Below, one piece after another: positions 27,647 to 35,794 of a stretch of 64,000 bases of DNA; the stretch's first letter is position 1; each line of letters starts with the position of its first letter. The notes under the pieces are model-generated. The model was given only the letters and a program-made list of their open reading frames with translations, did not search any database and was not told the origin of the DNA. The stretch covers positions 184,840 through 248,839 of the forward strand of contig NZ_JAGGLI010000001.1 in the NCBI RefSeq assembly GCF_017874355.1. The letters run 5' to 3'. The DNA is from Acetoanaerobium pronyense (GTDB taxonomy: Bacteria > Bacillota > Clostridia > Peptostreptococcales > Filifactoraceae). The position numbers were made by a program, and so were the translations under genes.

Positions 27647-29695
27647 GTGCTAGATTTCGAACAATATGTTGATATTTTTATAGATGAGTCCAAAGAGCAT
27701 CTTCAAAGTTTAAATCAATGTTTGCTAAACTTTGAAGAAAACAGAGAAAACCTTGAAACTGTAAATGAAATTTTTAGAATAGCTCATACTCTAAAGGGTA
27801 TGTCCGCTACTATGGGATTTGAGGTAATAGCCTCACTAACTCATAAGATGGAAAATATACTTGATGGAATCAGAGGGCAGAAGCTTTATGCAGAGCAGGA
27901 AATAGTAGATATACTTTTCGAGGGTCTTGATATACTTGAAGAGCAAATAAAGGCTATAGAGTCAGAAGGTAAAGAAAAATCTATAGATATATCGGATATA
28001 ATAAAAAGATTAGAAATAATTGAAAAGGGTGGCGTATCTGCAAAAAAAGAAAGTCAATCAGAACCTTTAACAATAGATAATACTGCTGGTATTAGCATTT
28101 CTAGTGAAGATTTGGAAACAATAAAATCAGTAGCTGGTGAAATGAGTGAAAAGGGATTCAAAATTCATTCTCTAAAGATTGAATTAGAGCCAAATTGCAT
28201 GCTAAAAGCAGCAAGAGCATTTCTGGTTTTTAAATCTCTTGAGGAAAATGGAGAAATAGTATATTCAGATCCTTCCTCTGATGATATTGAAGATGAAAAG
28301 TTTGAAAGTTCTTTCACATTACTTTTTTCATCTACGTTACCACAAGAAGATATTGAAAAACTTATAATGGACGTTTCAGAAGTAAAGTCTGTAGTGATAG
28401 CTGAATACGATATAAACACTTCTAAAGTATCCCAAGAAATTAATGTAAGTAATGAACAAGAGATAATAAATGAAGTTAATAATATAGAAAAAAATGAGAC
28501 TTCACCTGAAGAAAATGAAGGGAAAGAAAAAACAGAAAAGAAAAATAAAGCTGCTAAAACTGTAAGAGTAGATATAGATAGGCTAGATAATTTAATGAAT
28601 CTTGTAAGTGAACTCATAATTGTTAAAACTCGTCTTGAGGATGATGAAATAAGCTCAGATGAGCAAAGCATGGGAGAAGCAGTTGAATATCTTGAAAGAA
28701 TCACTACAAGCCTTCATGATGCTGTTACAAAAGTTAGAATGGTTCCTGTTGAAAGAGTTTTCAATCGTTTTCCAAGGATGATTAGAGATTTGTCTAAAGA
28801 TTTAAACAAAGAAATCGAATTACACATGTCAGGAGAAGAGACTGAGGTAGATAGAACTGTAATTGATGAAATAGGAGACCCTCTGATTCATCTTCTTAGA
28901 AATTCAATAGATCATGGAATAGAAACACCTGAAAAAAGATTAGAAAAAGGGAAATCTGAAAAAGGAAGAGTAAACTTAATTGCTTATCCAGATGGAAATA
29001 CAGTTGTAATAGAAGTATCAGATGATGGAGCAGGAATAAATGTTGAAAAAGTAAAACAAATTGCAATTTCAAGGGAGATTATTACATCAGAGCAGGCAAA
29101 AGAACTTGATATAAATAGAGCCGCAGAATTAATATTTGAGCCAGGTTTTAGTACCGCTGATAAGATTTCTGATATATCAGGCAGAGGAGTAGGGCTGGAT
29201 GTTGTAAAAACAAAAATAGAAGCTCTTGGAGGAAATGTAGAGATAGAAACAGAAACTGATAAAGGTTCTAAATTTATTATAAGACTGCCTCTAACCTTAG
29301 CCATTATACAGGCGCTGCTTGTAATTGTAGGAGGAGAAAAATATGCAATACCACTAAATAATATTAAGGAAATTACAAGCATAGATACAAAAGGGATTAG
29401 ACTTGTTGAAAAAAAAGAAGTTGTTCTTTATAGAGGAAACACTCTTCCTTTAGTAAGACTATCAGAAGAGTTGATGTGTGCTGAGGTTAAAGAATTGGAA
29501 GACGAAGCCACAGTTGTTATAGTTAAAAAAGGAGAAAGAGAGATTGGGCTTATAGTTGACAATCTAATTGGACAACAAGAAATTGTTATAAAATCTTTAG
29601 GCAAATATCTAAGCTTTATAAATCAGATTGCAGGAGCTACAATACTTGGAAATGGCGGAGTTGCTCTAATAATAGATACCAACTCTTTATTCTAA
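27647..29695 (+). CDS. cheA: Chemotaxis histidine kinase CheA
   Basis: Cytosolic sensor kinase that phosphorylates CheY and CheB, 682 residues. I start it at GTG 27647, which has a GGGGGTG site 5 bp upstream and lies 2 bp after the cheB stop. The frame stays open further upstream, but only inside cheB. Domains in order: P1 with His47 (IAHTLKGMSATMG), a P2 CheY-binding domain at about 155-260, P3 dimerisation helix, P4 kinase with N, G1 and G2 boxes (LLRNSIDHGIE, DDGAGI, GRGVGLDVV) and P5 CheW-like domain at the C-terminus. Confidence 0.97.
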   Translation: MLDFEQYVDIFIDESKEHLQSLNQCLLNFEENRENLETVNEIFRIAHTLKGMSATMGFEVIASLTHKMENILDGIRGQKLYAEQEIVDILFEGLDILEEQIKAIESEGKEKSIDISDIIKRLEIIEKGGVSAKKESQSEPLTIDNTAGISISSEDLETIKSVAGEMSEKGFKIHSLKIELEPNCMLKAARAFLVFKSLEENGEIVYSDPSSDDIEDEKFESSFTLLFSSTLPQEDIEKLIMDVSEVKSVVIAEYDINTSKVSQEINVSNEQEIINEVNNIEKNETSPEENEGKEKTEKKNKAAKTVRVDIDRLDNLMNLVSELIIVKTRLEDDEISSDEQSMGEAVEYLERITTSLHDAVTKVRMVPVERVFNRFPRMIRDLSKDLNKEIELHMSGEETEVDRTVIDEIGDPLIHLLRNSIDHGIETPEKRLEKGKSEKGRVNLIAYPDGNTVVIEVSDDGAGINVEKVKQIAISREIITSEQAKELDINRAAELIFEPGFSTADKISDISGRGVGLDVVKTKIEALGGNVEIETETDKGSKFIIRLPLTLAIIQALLVIVGGEKYAIPLNNIKEITSIDTKGIRLVEKKEVVLYRGNTLPLVRLSEELMCAEVKELEDEATVVIVKKGEREIGLIVDNLIGQQEIVIKSLGKYLSFINQIAGATILGNGGVALIIDTNSLF

Positions 29696-29710
29696 AAAAG
29701 AGGTGAGGAT

Positions 29711-30130
29711 ATGAACAATAACCAATTTGTTATATTTAGACTTGAGGAAGAATTTTATGGTATAAAGATTGATTATGTCGAGACCATTGAAAGAATGATG
29801 CCCATAACTAGAGTTCCAAAAGCTCCAAATTATGTAAAGGGAGTAATAAATTTAAGGGGAGAAATAGTCCCGATAATAGACCTTAGAGAAAGACTGAATA
29901 TAGAATTTAAAGAATATGGCTCAGATACTAGAATTATTGTCAATAAAATGAAGGAAATGATGATAGGTTATATTGTTGATTCGGCATCAGAGGTTAAAGA
30001 GATAGAACCATCGATGATAGATTATGCTACATTTGACGACGCTTCTTCAGACACATTTGTAAAAGGAATAGGAAAAATAGACGATACAATGATAATAATT
30101 TTGGATGTAGATAAGATAGTGGAAAAGTAA
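29711..30130 (+). CDS. cheW: Chemotaxis coupling protein CheW
   Basis: Adaptor linking chemoreceptors to CheA, 139 residues. It shows the typical CheW pattern: FRLEEEFYGIKIDYVETIE, ITRVPKAPNYVKGVINLRG in pieces, and IVPIIDLRERL. It starts at ATG 29711 behind AAAGAGGTGAG, 15 bp after cheA. Confidence 0.97.
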   Translation: MNNNQFVIFRLEEEFYGIKIDYVETIERMMPITRVPKAPNYVKGVINLRGEIVPIIDLRERLNIEFKEYGSDTRIIVNKMKEMMIGYIVDSASEVKEIEPSMIDYATFDDASSDTFVKGIGKIDDTMIIILDVDKIVEK

Positions 30131-30152
30131 ATTTAAAGTCAGGAGATATTAT

Positions 30153-30776
30153 ATGAATTTTACTTTAGATAATATGAATAGCCTTTATTTAGATGTTCTT
30201 AAGGAAATTGGAAATATTGGCTCTGGAAATGCAGCCACATCTCTTTCCAAAATGATTAATAAGTCCGTCAATATGGAAGTTCCTAACATTGAAGTGGTAG
30301 AAACTGAAAAAGTAGTAGAGCTATTTGATGATGAGGAAGAAATTACTGTAGGGGTTTATATTAATTTCAATGGAAGTATAAATGGAACTATACTAACTCT
30401 TTTAGATAAAGAATCTGCGGACAATTTAGTAAATATACTTTTTGGAAACAAACCTAAAGGGGATATATATTCAGAAATTGAATCATCAGTTATTCAAGAG
30501 CTTGGAAATATAATGTCTAGTGGTTATGTAAATTCTATATCACTTCTTACGTCCCTTGATATCAATATATCAGTTCCTTCTGTAAATATTGATATGGTGA
30601 GTTCTATTTTAAGTGTACCTGCTATAGAATACGGACTTGAAAGTGACAAGCTTATATTAATTGAAAATAGATTAATAATAGATGAAGAAAAAATCAAGTG
30701 TTTTTTCTTTTTTATGCCAGACCTTACTTCGTTTGACACCTTATTTAAAAGCTTAGGAGTGTTGGGTAATGGATAA
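30153..30776 (+). CDS. cheC: CheY-P phosphatase CheC
   Basis: Cytosolic phosphatase of CheY-P and partner of CheD, 207 residues. Two phosphatase motifs of the form D/S-x3-E-x2-N are present (DVLKEIGN near residue 11 and SVIQELGN near 112), so both active sites look intact. With FliY this makes two CheC-type phosphatases in one operon. The gene overlaps cheD by 8 nt, which matches the known CheC-CheD complex. Confidence 0.95.
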   Translation: MNFTLDNMNSLYLDVLKEIGNIGSGNAATSLSKMINKSVNMEVPNIEVVETEKVVELFDDEEEITVGVYINFNGSINGTILTLLDKESADNLVNILFGNKPKGDIYSEIESSVIQELGNIMSSGYVNSISLLTSLDINISVPSVNIDMVSSILSVPAIEYGLESDKLILIENRLIIDEEKIKCFFFFMPDLTSFDTLFKSLGVLGNG

Positions 30777-31254
30777 CAATATAAAAATAGGGATGGCAGA
30801 CTATAAAGTTGGAGAAAAAGATAATATACTTGTAACTCTAGGGCTAGGGTCCTGTGTGGGAGTAATAATATACGACTCCGCAAATAAAGTGGCAGGAATG
30901 GCTCATATTATGCTCCCATCTAGTCTTGAAATAAAAAACAATTCAAATAAAATGAAGTTTGCAGATACCTGTATAGACTTAATGATGATTGAGCTTCTTA
31001 AAAAGAATATAAATAAAAACTCTCTAAAAGCTAAAATAGCAGGGGGAGCGCAGATGTTTAGCGTTTCCCTAAATTCGGACAGCTTAAATATAGGGAAACG
31101 GAACGTTATCGCTGTTAAGGAAAAATTAAAGCTTTTAAAAATTCCGATTATATCAGAGGATGTTTTTGGAAATCATGGAAGGACTATAAGGTTCAATTGT
31201 TCTAACCAAGAACTCAATATTAAATCGATAGGTAAAGGTGAGACAGTAATATAA
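30769..31254 (+). CDS. cheD: Chemoreceptor glutamine deamidase CheD
   Basis: Deamidates receptor glutamines and stimulates CheC, 161 residues. The catalytic Cys29 (LGSCVGV) and His46 (MAHIMLPS) are present, along with the late GRTIRFN segment. The start is ATG 30769 within the end of cheC. In Bacillus, CheY-P, CheC and CheD form a feedback loop on receptors. The gene order here supports the same design. Confidence 0.96.
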   Translation: MDNNIKIGMADYKVGEKDNILVTLGLGSCVGVIIYDSANKVAGMAHIMLPSSLEIKNNSNKMKFADTCIDLMMIELLKKNINKNSLKAKIAGGAQMFSVSLNSDSLNIGKRNVIAVKEKLKLLKIPIISEDVFGNHGRTIRFNCSNQELNIKSIGKGETVI

Positions 31255-31291
31255 TAAAAGCTCAAATTCATTCAGTATTTAAGGAGTTAAA

Positions 31292-31618
31292 ATGAGGAAT
31301 AAAACAATAGTTGTGGTTTTGACAAATTATATTATCTCCATTGTTATTCTGTTTATTTCTCTAGCTAAAGGTTTAGAGCTATCAAGATTTATAGTTCATT
31401 TACTAGTAGGAGTCTTGGGGCTCAACACTATAATATTGATTCTTTTCTTTGTAGGCAAGATATTGATGCAAAGAAAAGAGTCCACATTTGAGCTTGAGAT
31501 AAACGGGACAGACGATGAGATAAAAGAAATTTTAAGAGAGACATCGGCAATTGAGGATGAGGATACTAAAAATATAAACGAGCCTGAATTTGAAGAGTGG
31601 ACCCCAAATAATCCATAA
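31292..31618 (+). CDS. Unrecognised small two-helix membrane protein in the motility operon
   Basis: I cannot name this 108-residue protein. Two hydrophobic segments (about residues 5-24 and 32-58) are joined by a short loop and followed by an acidic, probably cytoplasmic, tail of 50 residues rich in Glu and Asp. It has a good AAGGAG site 6-7 bp before ATG 31292 and lies 37 bp after cheD and 14 bp before sigD, on the same strand. It therefore looks like a genuine operon member and not a chance frame. A role in motility is only guilt by association. Confidence 0.75.
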   Translation: MRNKTIVVVLTNYIISIVILFISLAKGLELSRFIVHLLVGVLGLNTIILILFFVGKILMQRKESTFELEINGTDDEIKEILRETSAIEDEDTKNINEPEFEEWTPNNP

Positions 31619-31632
31619 AAGGGGGATTTCAT

Positions 31633-32370
31633 ATGAAAAATGAAGATATTTGGAAAAAGTATGATATGGAAGTTGATTCAAATACAAAAAGTGAGATAAA
31701 AAAGGAAATAATAATCAAATATATAAGTCTTGTAAAAATTATATCTGGAAGGCTTTATAATTATTATGCTAGTAATATTGAGTATGAAGATTTAATGAGT
31801 TATGGAGTAATTGGACTTATTGATGCTATAGATAAATTTGATAGAACTAAAAATATAAAATTTGAGACATATGCCTCAATTAGAATAAGAGGCTCTATAA
31901 TAGATCAAATTAGAAATTTAGACTGGGTACCAAGATCTATAAGGCAAAAATCCAAAGTATTAAAAGATGCATATGAGGTTTTAGACCAAAAGCTGGGAAG
32001 AGAACCTTCAAACGCTGAAATAGCAGAATATTTAGGCAAAACGGAATCGGAAATAAAGTCTATGTTTGATGAAACTTCTATTTTTAATGTAATGTCCATA
32101 GAAGATGATTTTAAAGATAACTATAAAATTCAATTAAAGGATGAGACAATTGATTCTAGTCCAGAAGCTTCTGCAATCAAAAATGATACTTTAAAGGAGC
32201 TTCAGCTTGCCATCGAGAAACTAAGTGAAAGAGATAAGATTATCATTAACCTTTATTATTATGAAGGCCTGACCTATAAGGAAATAGGAGAGATACTCAA
32301 AATCTCTGAATCAAGAGTTTCTCAAATTCATAGTAAAGCAATAGTGAAAATGAGAAACCAATTCAAATAA
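31633..32370 (+). CDS. sigD: RNA polymerase sigma-28 factor SigD (FliA)
   Basis: Alternative sigma factor for late flagellar, chemotaxis and autolysin genes, 245 residues. Region 2 (DLMSYGVIGLIDAIDKFD, then KFETYASIRIRGSIIDQIR in pieces), region 3 and the region 4 helix-turn-helix (GLTYKEIGEILKISESRVSQIH in pieces) are complete. It starts at ATG 31633 with an AAAGGGGG site. In Bacillus sigD is also near the end of the fla/che operon, which makes its level depend on transcription reaching this far. Confidence 0.95.
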   Translation: MKNEDIWKKYDMEVDSNTKSEIKKEIIIKYISLVKIISGRLYNYYASNIEYEDLMSYGVIGLIDAIDKFDRTKNIKFETYASIRIRGSIIDQIRNLDWVPRSIRQKSKVLKDAYEVLDQKLGREPSNAEIAEYLGKTESEIKSMFDETSIFNVMSIEDDFKDNYKIQLKDETIDSSPEASAIKNDTLKELQLAIEKLSERDKIIINLYYYEGLTYKEIGEILKISESRVSQIHSKAIVKMRNQFK

Positions 32371-32393
32371 ATATTGAAAAGGGGATCAAAAGT

Positions 32394-33812
32394 ATGTTTA
32401 AAATGATTTCGTTTGAAAAATTGCTCAGAGAGTACAAATTGAGCCTAAAAGTGACAGCTGATTTCATGAAAGCTTATTTAGAAATATTAGAGAGCCCAGA
32501 AGAGATTGAATCAAAATCCGATTTTCCCTCTTTTGATGAAATAATGGAGTTTTTAAGTGATAATGAAATTTCATATGGAATAATTGAATCTTCTATCAAA
32601 GATATGCAAACTAAAAGAATATCCCAAACATCTATACTTATAGCAGAGGGAATCAAACCTGAAAATGGGGAAGATGGCTATATAAGTTTCACCCACAGAG
32701 TAAAAAGCTCAATATCTCTTAATCAGGATGAAAAAGGCAATATAAACTTTAAAGAGTTAAACTGGTTTATTGAGGTAAAGGAAGGGGAAGTGCTTGCTCG
32801 AAAGGTGAATCCTACAGAAGGATTGTCTGGGAAAAATATAAAAAATCAAGAAATAGAAGCAGTAAAAGGTAAAGAAGCTGTTTTCAAATATGGCAAGAAT
32901 GTACAGGAATCGGATGAACATGATACACTAATTGCCTCAAAATCGGGTAGATTAGAATATGAGGGAGATAAAATTCAAATAAATGAAGTGCTTACTATAA
33001 AAGGAAGTGTGGATACAAGCACAGGCAATATAAGGTTTTCTGGAGATGTAAACATTCAAGGAGATATAAAGACAGGTTTTGAGGTTGAATGTCTAGGAAG
33101 TCTTGAAGTTATGGGGGTTATAGAAGCTTCAAATGTTCATGTAGGTAAGGATTTAGTAGTAAAGGGTGGAATTCAAGGTAATGCCAGATCAAAAGTAGAA
33201 GTTGGGGGAAAGCTAATTTGTAGGTTTATCGAAAATGCAATGGTTTACACCAAAGGAGATATAATTACAGACTTTATAGTACATTCAAATGTAAGTTGTG
33301 GGGAAAACCTCACCGTAAAAGGAAAAAAAGGACTTATAGTTGGAGGAGAGATAAGAGTTAAAAACGAAATATCCGCTCAGGTTATAGGCTCTTATATGGG
33401 TACTAAAACATCCTTAGAAGTTGGACTAGACCCTGCAGATAAAACAAAGCTTGAAACGTATAAAGAAGAACTAGACAGTTATCAAAGAAAAACAAGAGAA
33501 ATTCATCCAAATATAGAAACTGGAAAGCAGATGCTTCAAAGAGGTCTTATGGATAATGTAAGAAGAGTTTCTTTTATTAAAATGCTGGAAGAGTACAATA
33601 AAATTCTTCAATCTACGAATATGGTGGAGCTTGAGATTCAAAAGATAGAACGAACACTAATTGAAGCAAAAACAGGAGTTTTAAAGATAAAAGAAAAGAT
33701 TTATCCGGGGACAAAAATATCGATAGGCAGACATACTAGATTTATAAAAGATGAAATAGGAAACTGTACTATGTTTATAGACAATAATGACATAACAGTT
33801 AGAAAGGGTTAG
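32394..33812 (+). CDS. FapA/DUF342 family protein
   Basis: A 472-residue protein with the DUF342 central region: Gly/Val-rich short repeats at about 195-340 (IRFSGDVNIQGDIKTGFEVEC, LVVKGGIQGNARSKVEVGG in pieces) likely form a right-handed beta-helix, followed by a helical coiled-coil tail. In Vibrio vulnificus FapA links glucose signalling to flagellar assembly. In Firmicutes homologues often lie in fla/che operons with unknown function. Start is ATG 32394 at the end of an AAAGGGG ribosome site region, 23 bp after sigD. Confidence 0.82.
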   Translation: MFKMISFEKLLREYKLSLKVTADFMKAYLEILESPEEIESKSDFPSFDEIMEFLSDNEISYGIIESSIKDMQTKRISQTSILIAEGIKPENGEDGYISFTHRVKSSISLNQDEKGNINFKELNWFIEVKEGEVLARKVNPTEGLSGKNIKNQEIEAVKGKEAVFKYGKNVQESDEHDTLIASKSGRLEYEGDKIQINEVLTIKGSVDTSTGNIRFSGDVNIQGDIKTGFEVECLGSLEVMGVIEASNVHVGKDLVVKGGIQGNARSKVEVGGKLICRFIENAMVYTKGDIITDFIVHSNVSCGENLTVKGKKGLIVGGEIRVKNEISAQVIGSYMGTKTSLEVGLDPADKTKLETYKEELDSYQRKTREIHPNIETGKQMLQRGLMDNVRRVSFIKMLEEYNKILQSTNMVELEIQKIERTLIEAKTGVLKIKEKIYPGTKISIGRHTRFIKDEIGNCTMFIDNNDITVRKG

Positions 33813-34160
33813 ATGAAACCAATGTCTCAAAATCTAATGTACGGAATTATATTAATGCTTTTTTTGATAAATATCTTATCTTTATTTTTCTTCTTTAAGA
33901 AAGGGAGTAAAGATGATACCGATAATCCTGATTTCTTAAGAGGGGAAATACTGCTTTTAAGCAGAAATTTAAAAGCAGTAAGAGAAGAAATAATTGATTT
34001 AAAAAACGAAATTCTAGAGATTAGAGAGCTTAATGTACCCTCTGAGGATGAGCTTCAAAAGTATTTAAAACAAGGAAATGATATAAATGAAATAGCTAAA
34101 AAAATGAATAAAAGTGTTAAGGAAGTTGAACTTATTTTAAAAATGAGAGGTAAATTGTAA
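33813..34160 (+). CDS. SwrB-like membrane-anchored coiled-coil protein
   Basis: A 115-residue protein with one N-terminal membrane helix (about 8-29), a charged coiled-coil stretch (about 45-75) and a C-terminal helix-turn-helix-like segment (ELQKYLKQGNDINEIAKKMN). This architecture and the position near the end of the fla/che operon resemble Bacillus SwrB (DUF6115-type), which promotes assembly of the flagellar export gate. Similarity is by layout, not by a strong motif. It begins directly at the stop of the FapA gene. An 11-bp perfect inverted repeat lies inside it (33950-33979). Confidence 0.65.
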   Translation: MKPMSQNLMYGIILMLFLINILSLFFFFKKGSKDDTDNPDFLRGEILLLSRNLKAVREEIIDLKNEILEIRELNVPSEDELQKYLKQGNDINEIAKKMNKSVKEVELILKMRGKL

Positions 34161-34161
34161 A

Positions 34162-34809
34162 TTGAAATCCAAGAATTTTTTTTCGTATATAATGGGATTT
34201 ACTATGGGTGCTCTTGTAATTTTAATGAGCTTAGGACTTAGCTCTTCGTTAGAATTACAGATAAATAAGCCTTTAGCGCTAAATAAAAATTCCCAAGAAG
34301 TAGAAACTATAAGTATTGAACAAGAAGATAATTTAGTCAAAGATCTTCAAGAAAAAATAAATAGCCTTGAAACTGAAAATAAATCTCTTTTAGCAAAAAT
34401 TGAAAAAAATGAATCTGAATCTGAAGAAACAGTAGAAATTGAAATAAAAGATGAAATGACATATAGTAAAATTGCAGATTCCTTAATTGAACACGAAATA
34501 TACTCTCATAAAAATGATCTATTAATGCTTCTTGAGCTTATAAATTATGACAAGTTAAAAGGAGCAGAGTCTATGAGAAACAATGGGATAATATATAATG
34601 TTAATACTCATAAGGAATTATTAAATAATCTTGAAACCCACAATACTAAAATACTAGAAGGTCTTAAAAAAGATGGGATTATACAAAGTGCTGAAGATTT
34701 TGGAAAACTTACATACCTTTTTAGAAAAGACATAAAAACTAATCCAGGAATCAAAGAATTTAGAAAAAATTCATCTTTAAGGGAAATAGCGGATAAATTA
34801 ATAGAATAA
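34162..34809 (+). CDS. Membrane-anchored coiled-coil protein with a possible YceG/MltG-like tail
   Basis: A 215-residue protein with TTG start at 34162, one base after the previous stop. The N-terminal membrane segment is at about 7-27. A Gln/Glu-rich coiled coil follows (about 50-90), then a domain beginning YSKIADSLIEHEIYSHKNDLL and closing with REIADKLIE. This resembles the small helical repeats in short clostridial proteins annotated as YceG/MltG-like, but the catalytic region of a lytic transglycosylase is missing. I infer a cell-wall-facing or scaffolding protein. It is the last gene of the motility operon. Confidence 0.6.
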   Translation: MKSKNFFSYIMGFTMGALVILMSLGLSSSLELQINKPLALNKNSQEVETISIEQEDNLVKDLQEKINSLETENKSLLAKIEKNESESEETVEIEIKDEMTYSKIADSLIEHEIYSHKNDLLMLLELINYDKLKGAESMRNNGIIYNVNTHKELLNNLETHNTKILEGLKKDGIIQSAEDFGKLTYLFRKDIKTNPGIKEFRKNSSLREIADKLIE

Positions 34810-34856
34810 TAGCTCAAAGTTAATTGAGATATTTGCTTAAAAGTAGAAAATAAAAC

Positions 34857-34885
34857 TTGATTTTATTTACACTATCAATTATCAT
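34857..34885 (+). promoter_or_regulatory. Predicted promoter of rpsB-tsf
   Basis: TTGATT at 34857-34862 and TATCAT at 34880-34885 are spaced 17 bp. It follows a weak CTCAA/TTGAG hairpin (34813-34828) that could only poorly terminate the motility transcript. The inferred start lies about 95 bp before rpsB. Confidence 0.55.
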
Positions 34886-34987
34886 ATTAGAGGAATTAAA
34901 TACACACGTCTCATGATTCTCAAAATTGGTGCCGAAAGGTTTTTGATAAGATGATTGGGTCGGAGGAAAAACCAAGGAGGAAGTAAA
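34886..34987 (+). promoter_or_regulatory. Candidate structured leader of rpsB
   Basis: The 5' UTR can form two exclusive structures close to the ribosome site. One pairs GGTTTTT (34938-34944) with AAAAACC (34967-34973). The other pairs TTGGT (34926-34930) with ACCAA (34971-34975) and CCGA (34932-34935) with TCGG (34960-34963). Both end just before or at the AAGGAGG site (34974-34980). This layout would suit autoregulation by S2, but no covariation evidence is available from one sequence. Confidence 0.35.
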
Positions 34988-35740
34988 ATGGCAGTAGTAA
35001 GTATGAAACAATTATTAGAAGCAGGTGTTCATTTTGGACATCAAACAAGAAGATGGAACCCAAAAATGGCTAGATTTATTTTTACAGAGAGAAATGGAAT
35101 CTATATAATAGATCTTCAAAAAACTGTAAAGAAAATAGAAGAAGCATATAGCTTCATCAGAGAAGTAGCTGAAACTGGAAAGCCAATCCTTTTTGTTGGA
35201 ACTAAAAAGCAAGCTCAAGATGCTATAAAAGAAGAAGCTGAAAGAGCTGGAATGTACTATGTTAACGAAAGATGGTTAGGTGGTATGCTTACAAATCACA
35301 AGACTATCAAAGGAAGAATAGATAGACTTATTCAGCTTGAAAAAATGCAAGAAGATGGAACTTTTGATGTTCTTCCAAAAAAAGAAGTAATCCAACTTAT
35401 GAATGAAAAAGAAAAGCTTGAAAAATATCTTAATGGAATAAAGGAAATGCCTGAACTTCCAGGAGCGATTTTCATAGTAGATCCAAGAAAAGAAAGAATT
35501 GCAGTTAAAGAAGCACATACTCTAGGAATTCCAGTAGTAAGTATCGTAGATACAAACTGTGATCCAGATGAAATAGATTTCCCAATACCAGGAAACGATG
35601 ACGCAATAAGAGCTGTAAAGCTTATAGCTTCTACAATTTCACAAGCTGTAATAGAAGCTAAGCAGGGACAAATAGAAGAGACTTCTTCAGAAGCTGAAGG
35701 GACTCAGGTGTCAGAAGAGGCTGTTGTTGAAGCAGAGTAA
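34988..35740 (+). CDS. rpsB: 30S ribosomal protein S2
   Basis: Small-subunit protein needed for S1/S21-side assembly of the 30S, 250 residues. I start at ATG 34988, which has AAGGAGG 7 bp upstream and gives the usual [20 protein letters not shown]-terminus. The longer frame upstream lies in the leader. Conserved segments [21 protein letters not shown] (in pieces), GTKKQAQD and [11 protein letters not shown] are present. The last 20 residues are an acidic tail. It leads the rpsB-tsf-pyrH-frr group. Confidence 0.98.
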   Translation: MAVVSMKQLLEAGVHFGHQTRRWNPKMARFIFTERNGIYIIDLQKTVKKIEEAYSFIREVAETGKPILFVGTKKQAQDAIKEEAERAGMYYVNERWLGGMLTNHKTIKGRIDRLIQLEKMQEDGTFDVLPKKEVIQLMNEKEKLEKYLNGIKEMPELPGAIFIVDPRKERIAVKEAHTLGIPVVSIVDTNCDPDEIDFPIPGNDDAIRAVKLIASTISQAVIEAKQGQIEETSSEAEGTQVSEEAVVEAE

Positions 35741-35744
35741 AACT

Positions 35745-35771
35745 AAAGGTAAGGGGAACACCCTTACCTTT
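35745..35771 (+). terminator. rpsB-tsf intergenic hairpin, probable attenuator
   Basis: AAAGGTAAGGG (35745-35755) pairs perfectly with CCCTTACCTTT (35761-35771) around a GAACA loop. Only a broken T-run follows (TTTATTACTTTA). It lies 4 nt after the rpsB stop and would be expected to lower, not abolish, transcription into tsf or protect the rpsB 3' end. Confidence 0.6.
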
Positions 35772-35794
35772 ATTACTTTATAGGAGGAGATAAA

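Noticed and set aside
28165..28704. 179-codon minus-strand frame opposite cheA
   Set aside because: Ser-rich low-complexity shadow of the acidic CheA linker, with no independent support.
34955..34987. Longer rpsB start at 34955
   Set aside because: It would translate the ribosome site region. S2 proteins begin at the [10 protein letters not shown] position, which has AAGGAGG in front of it.
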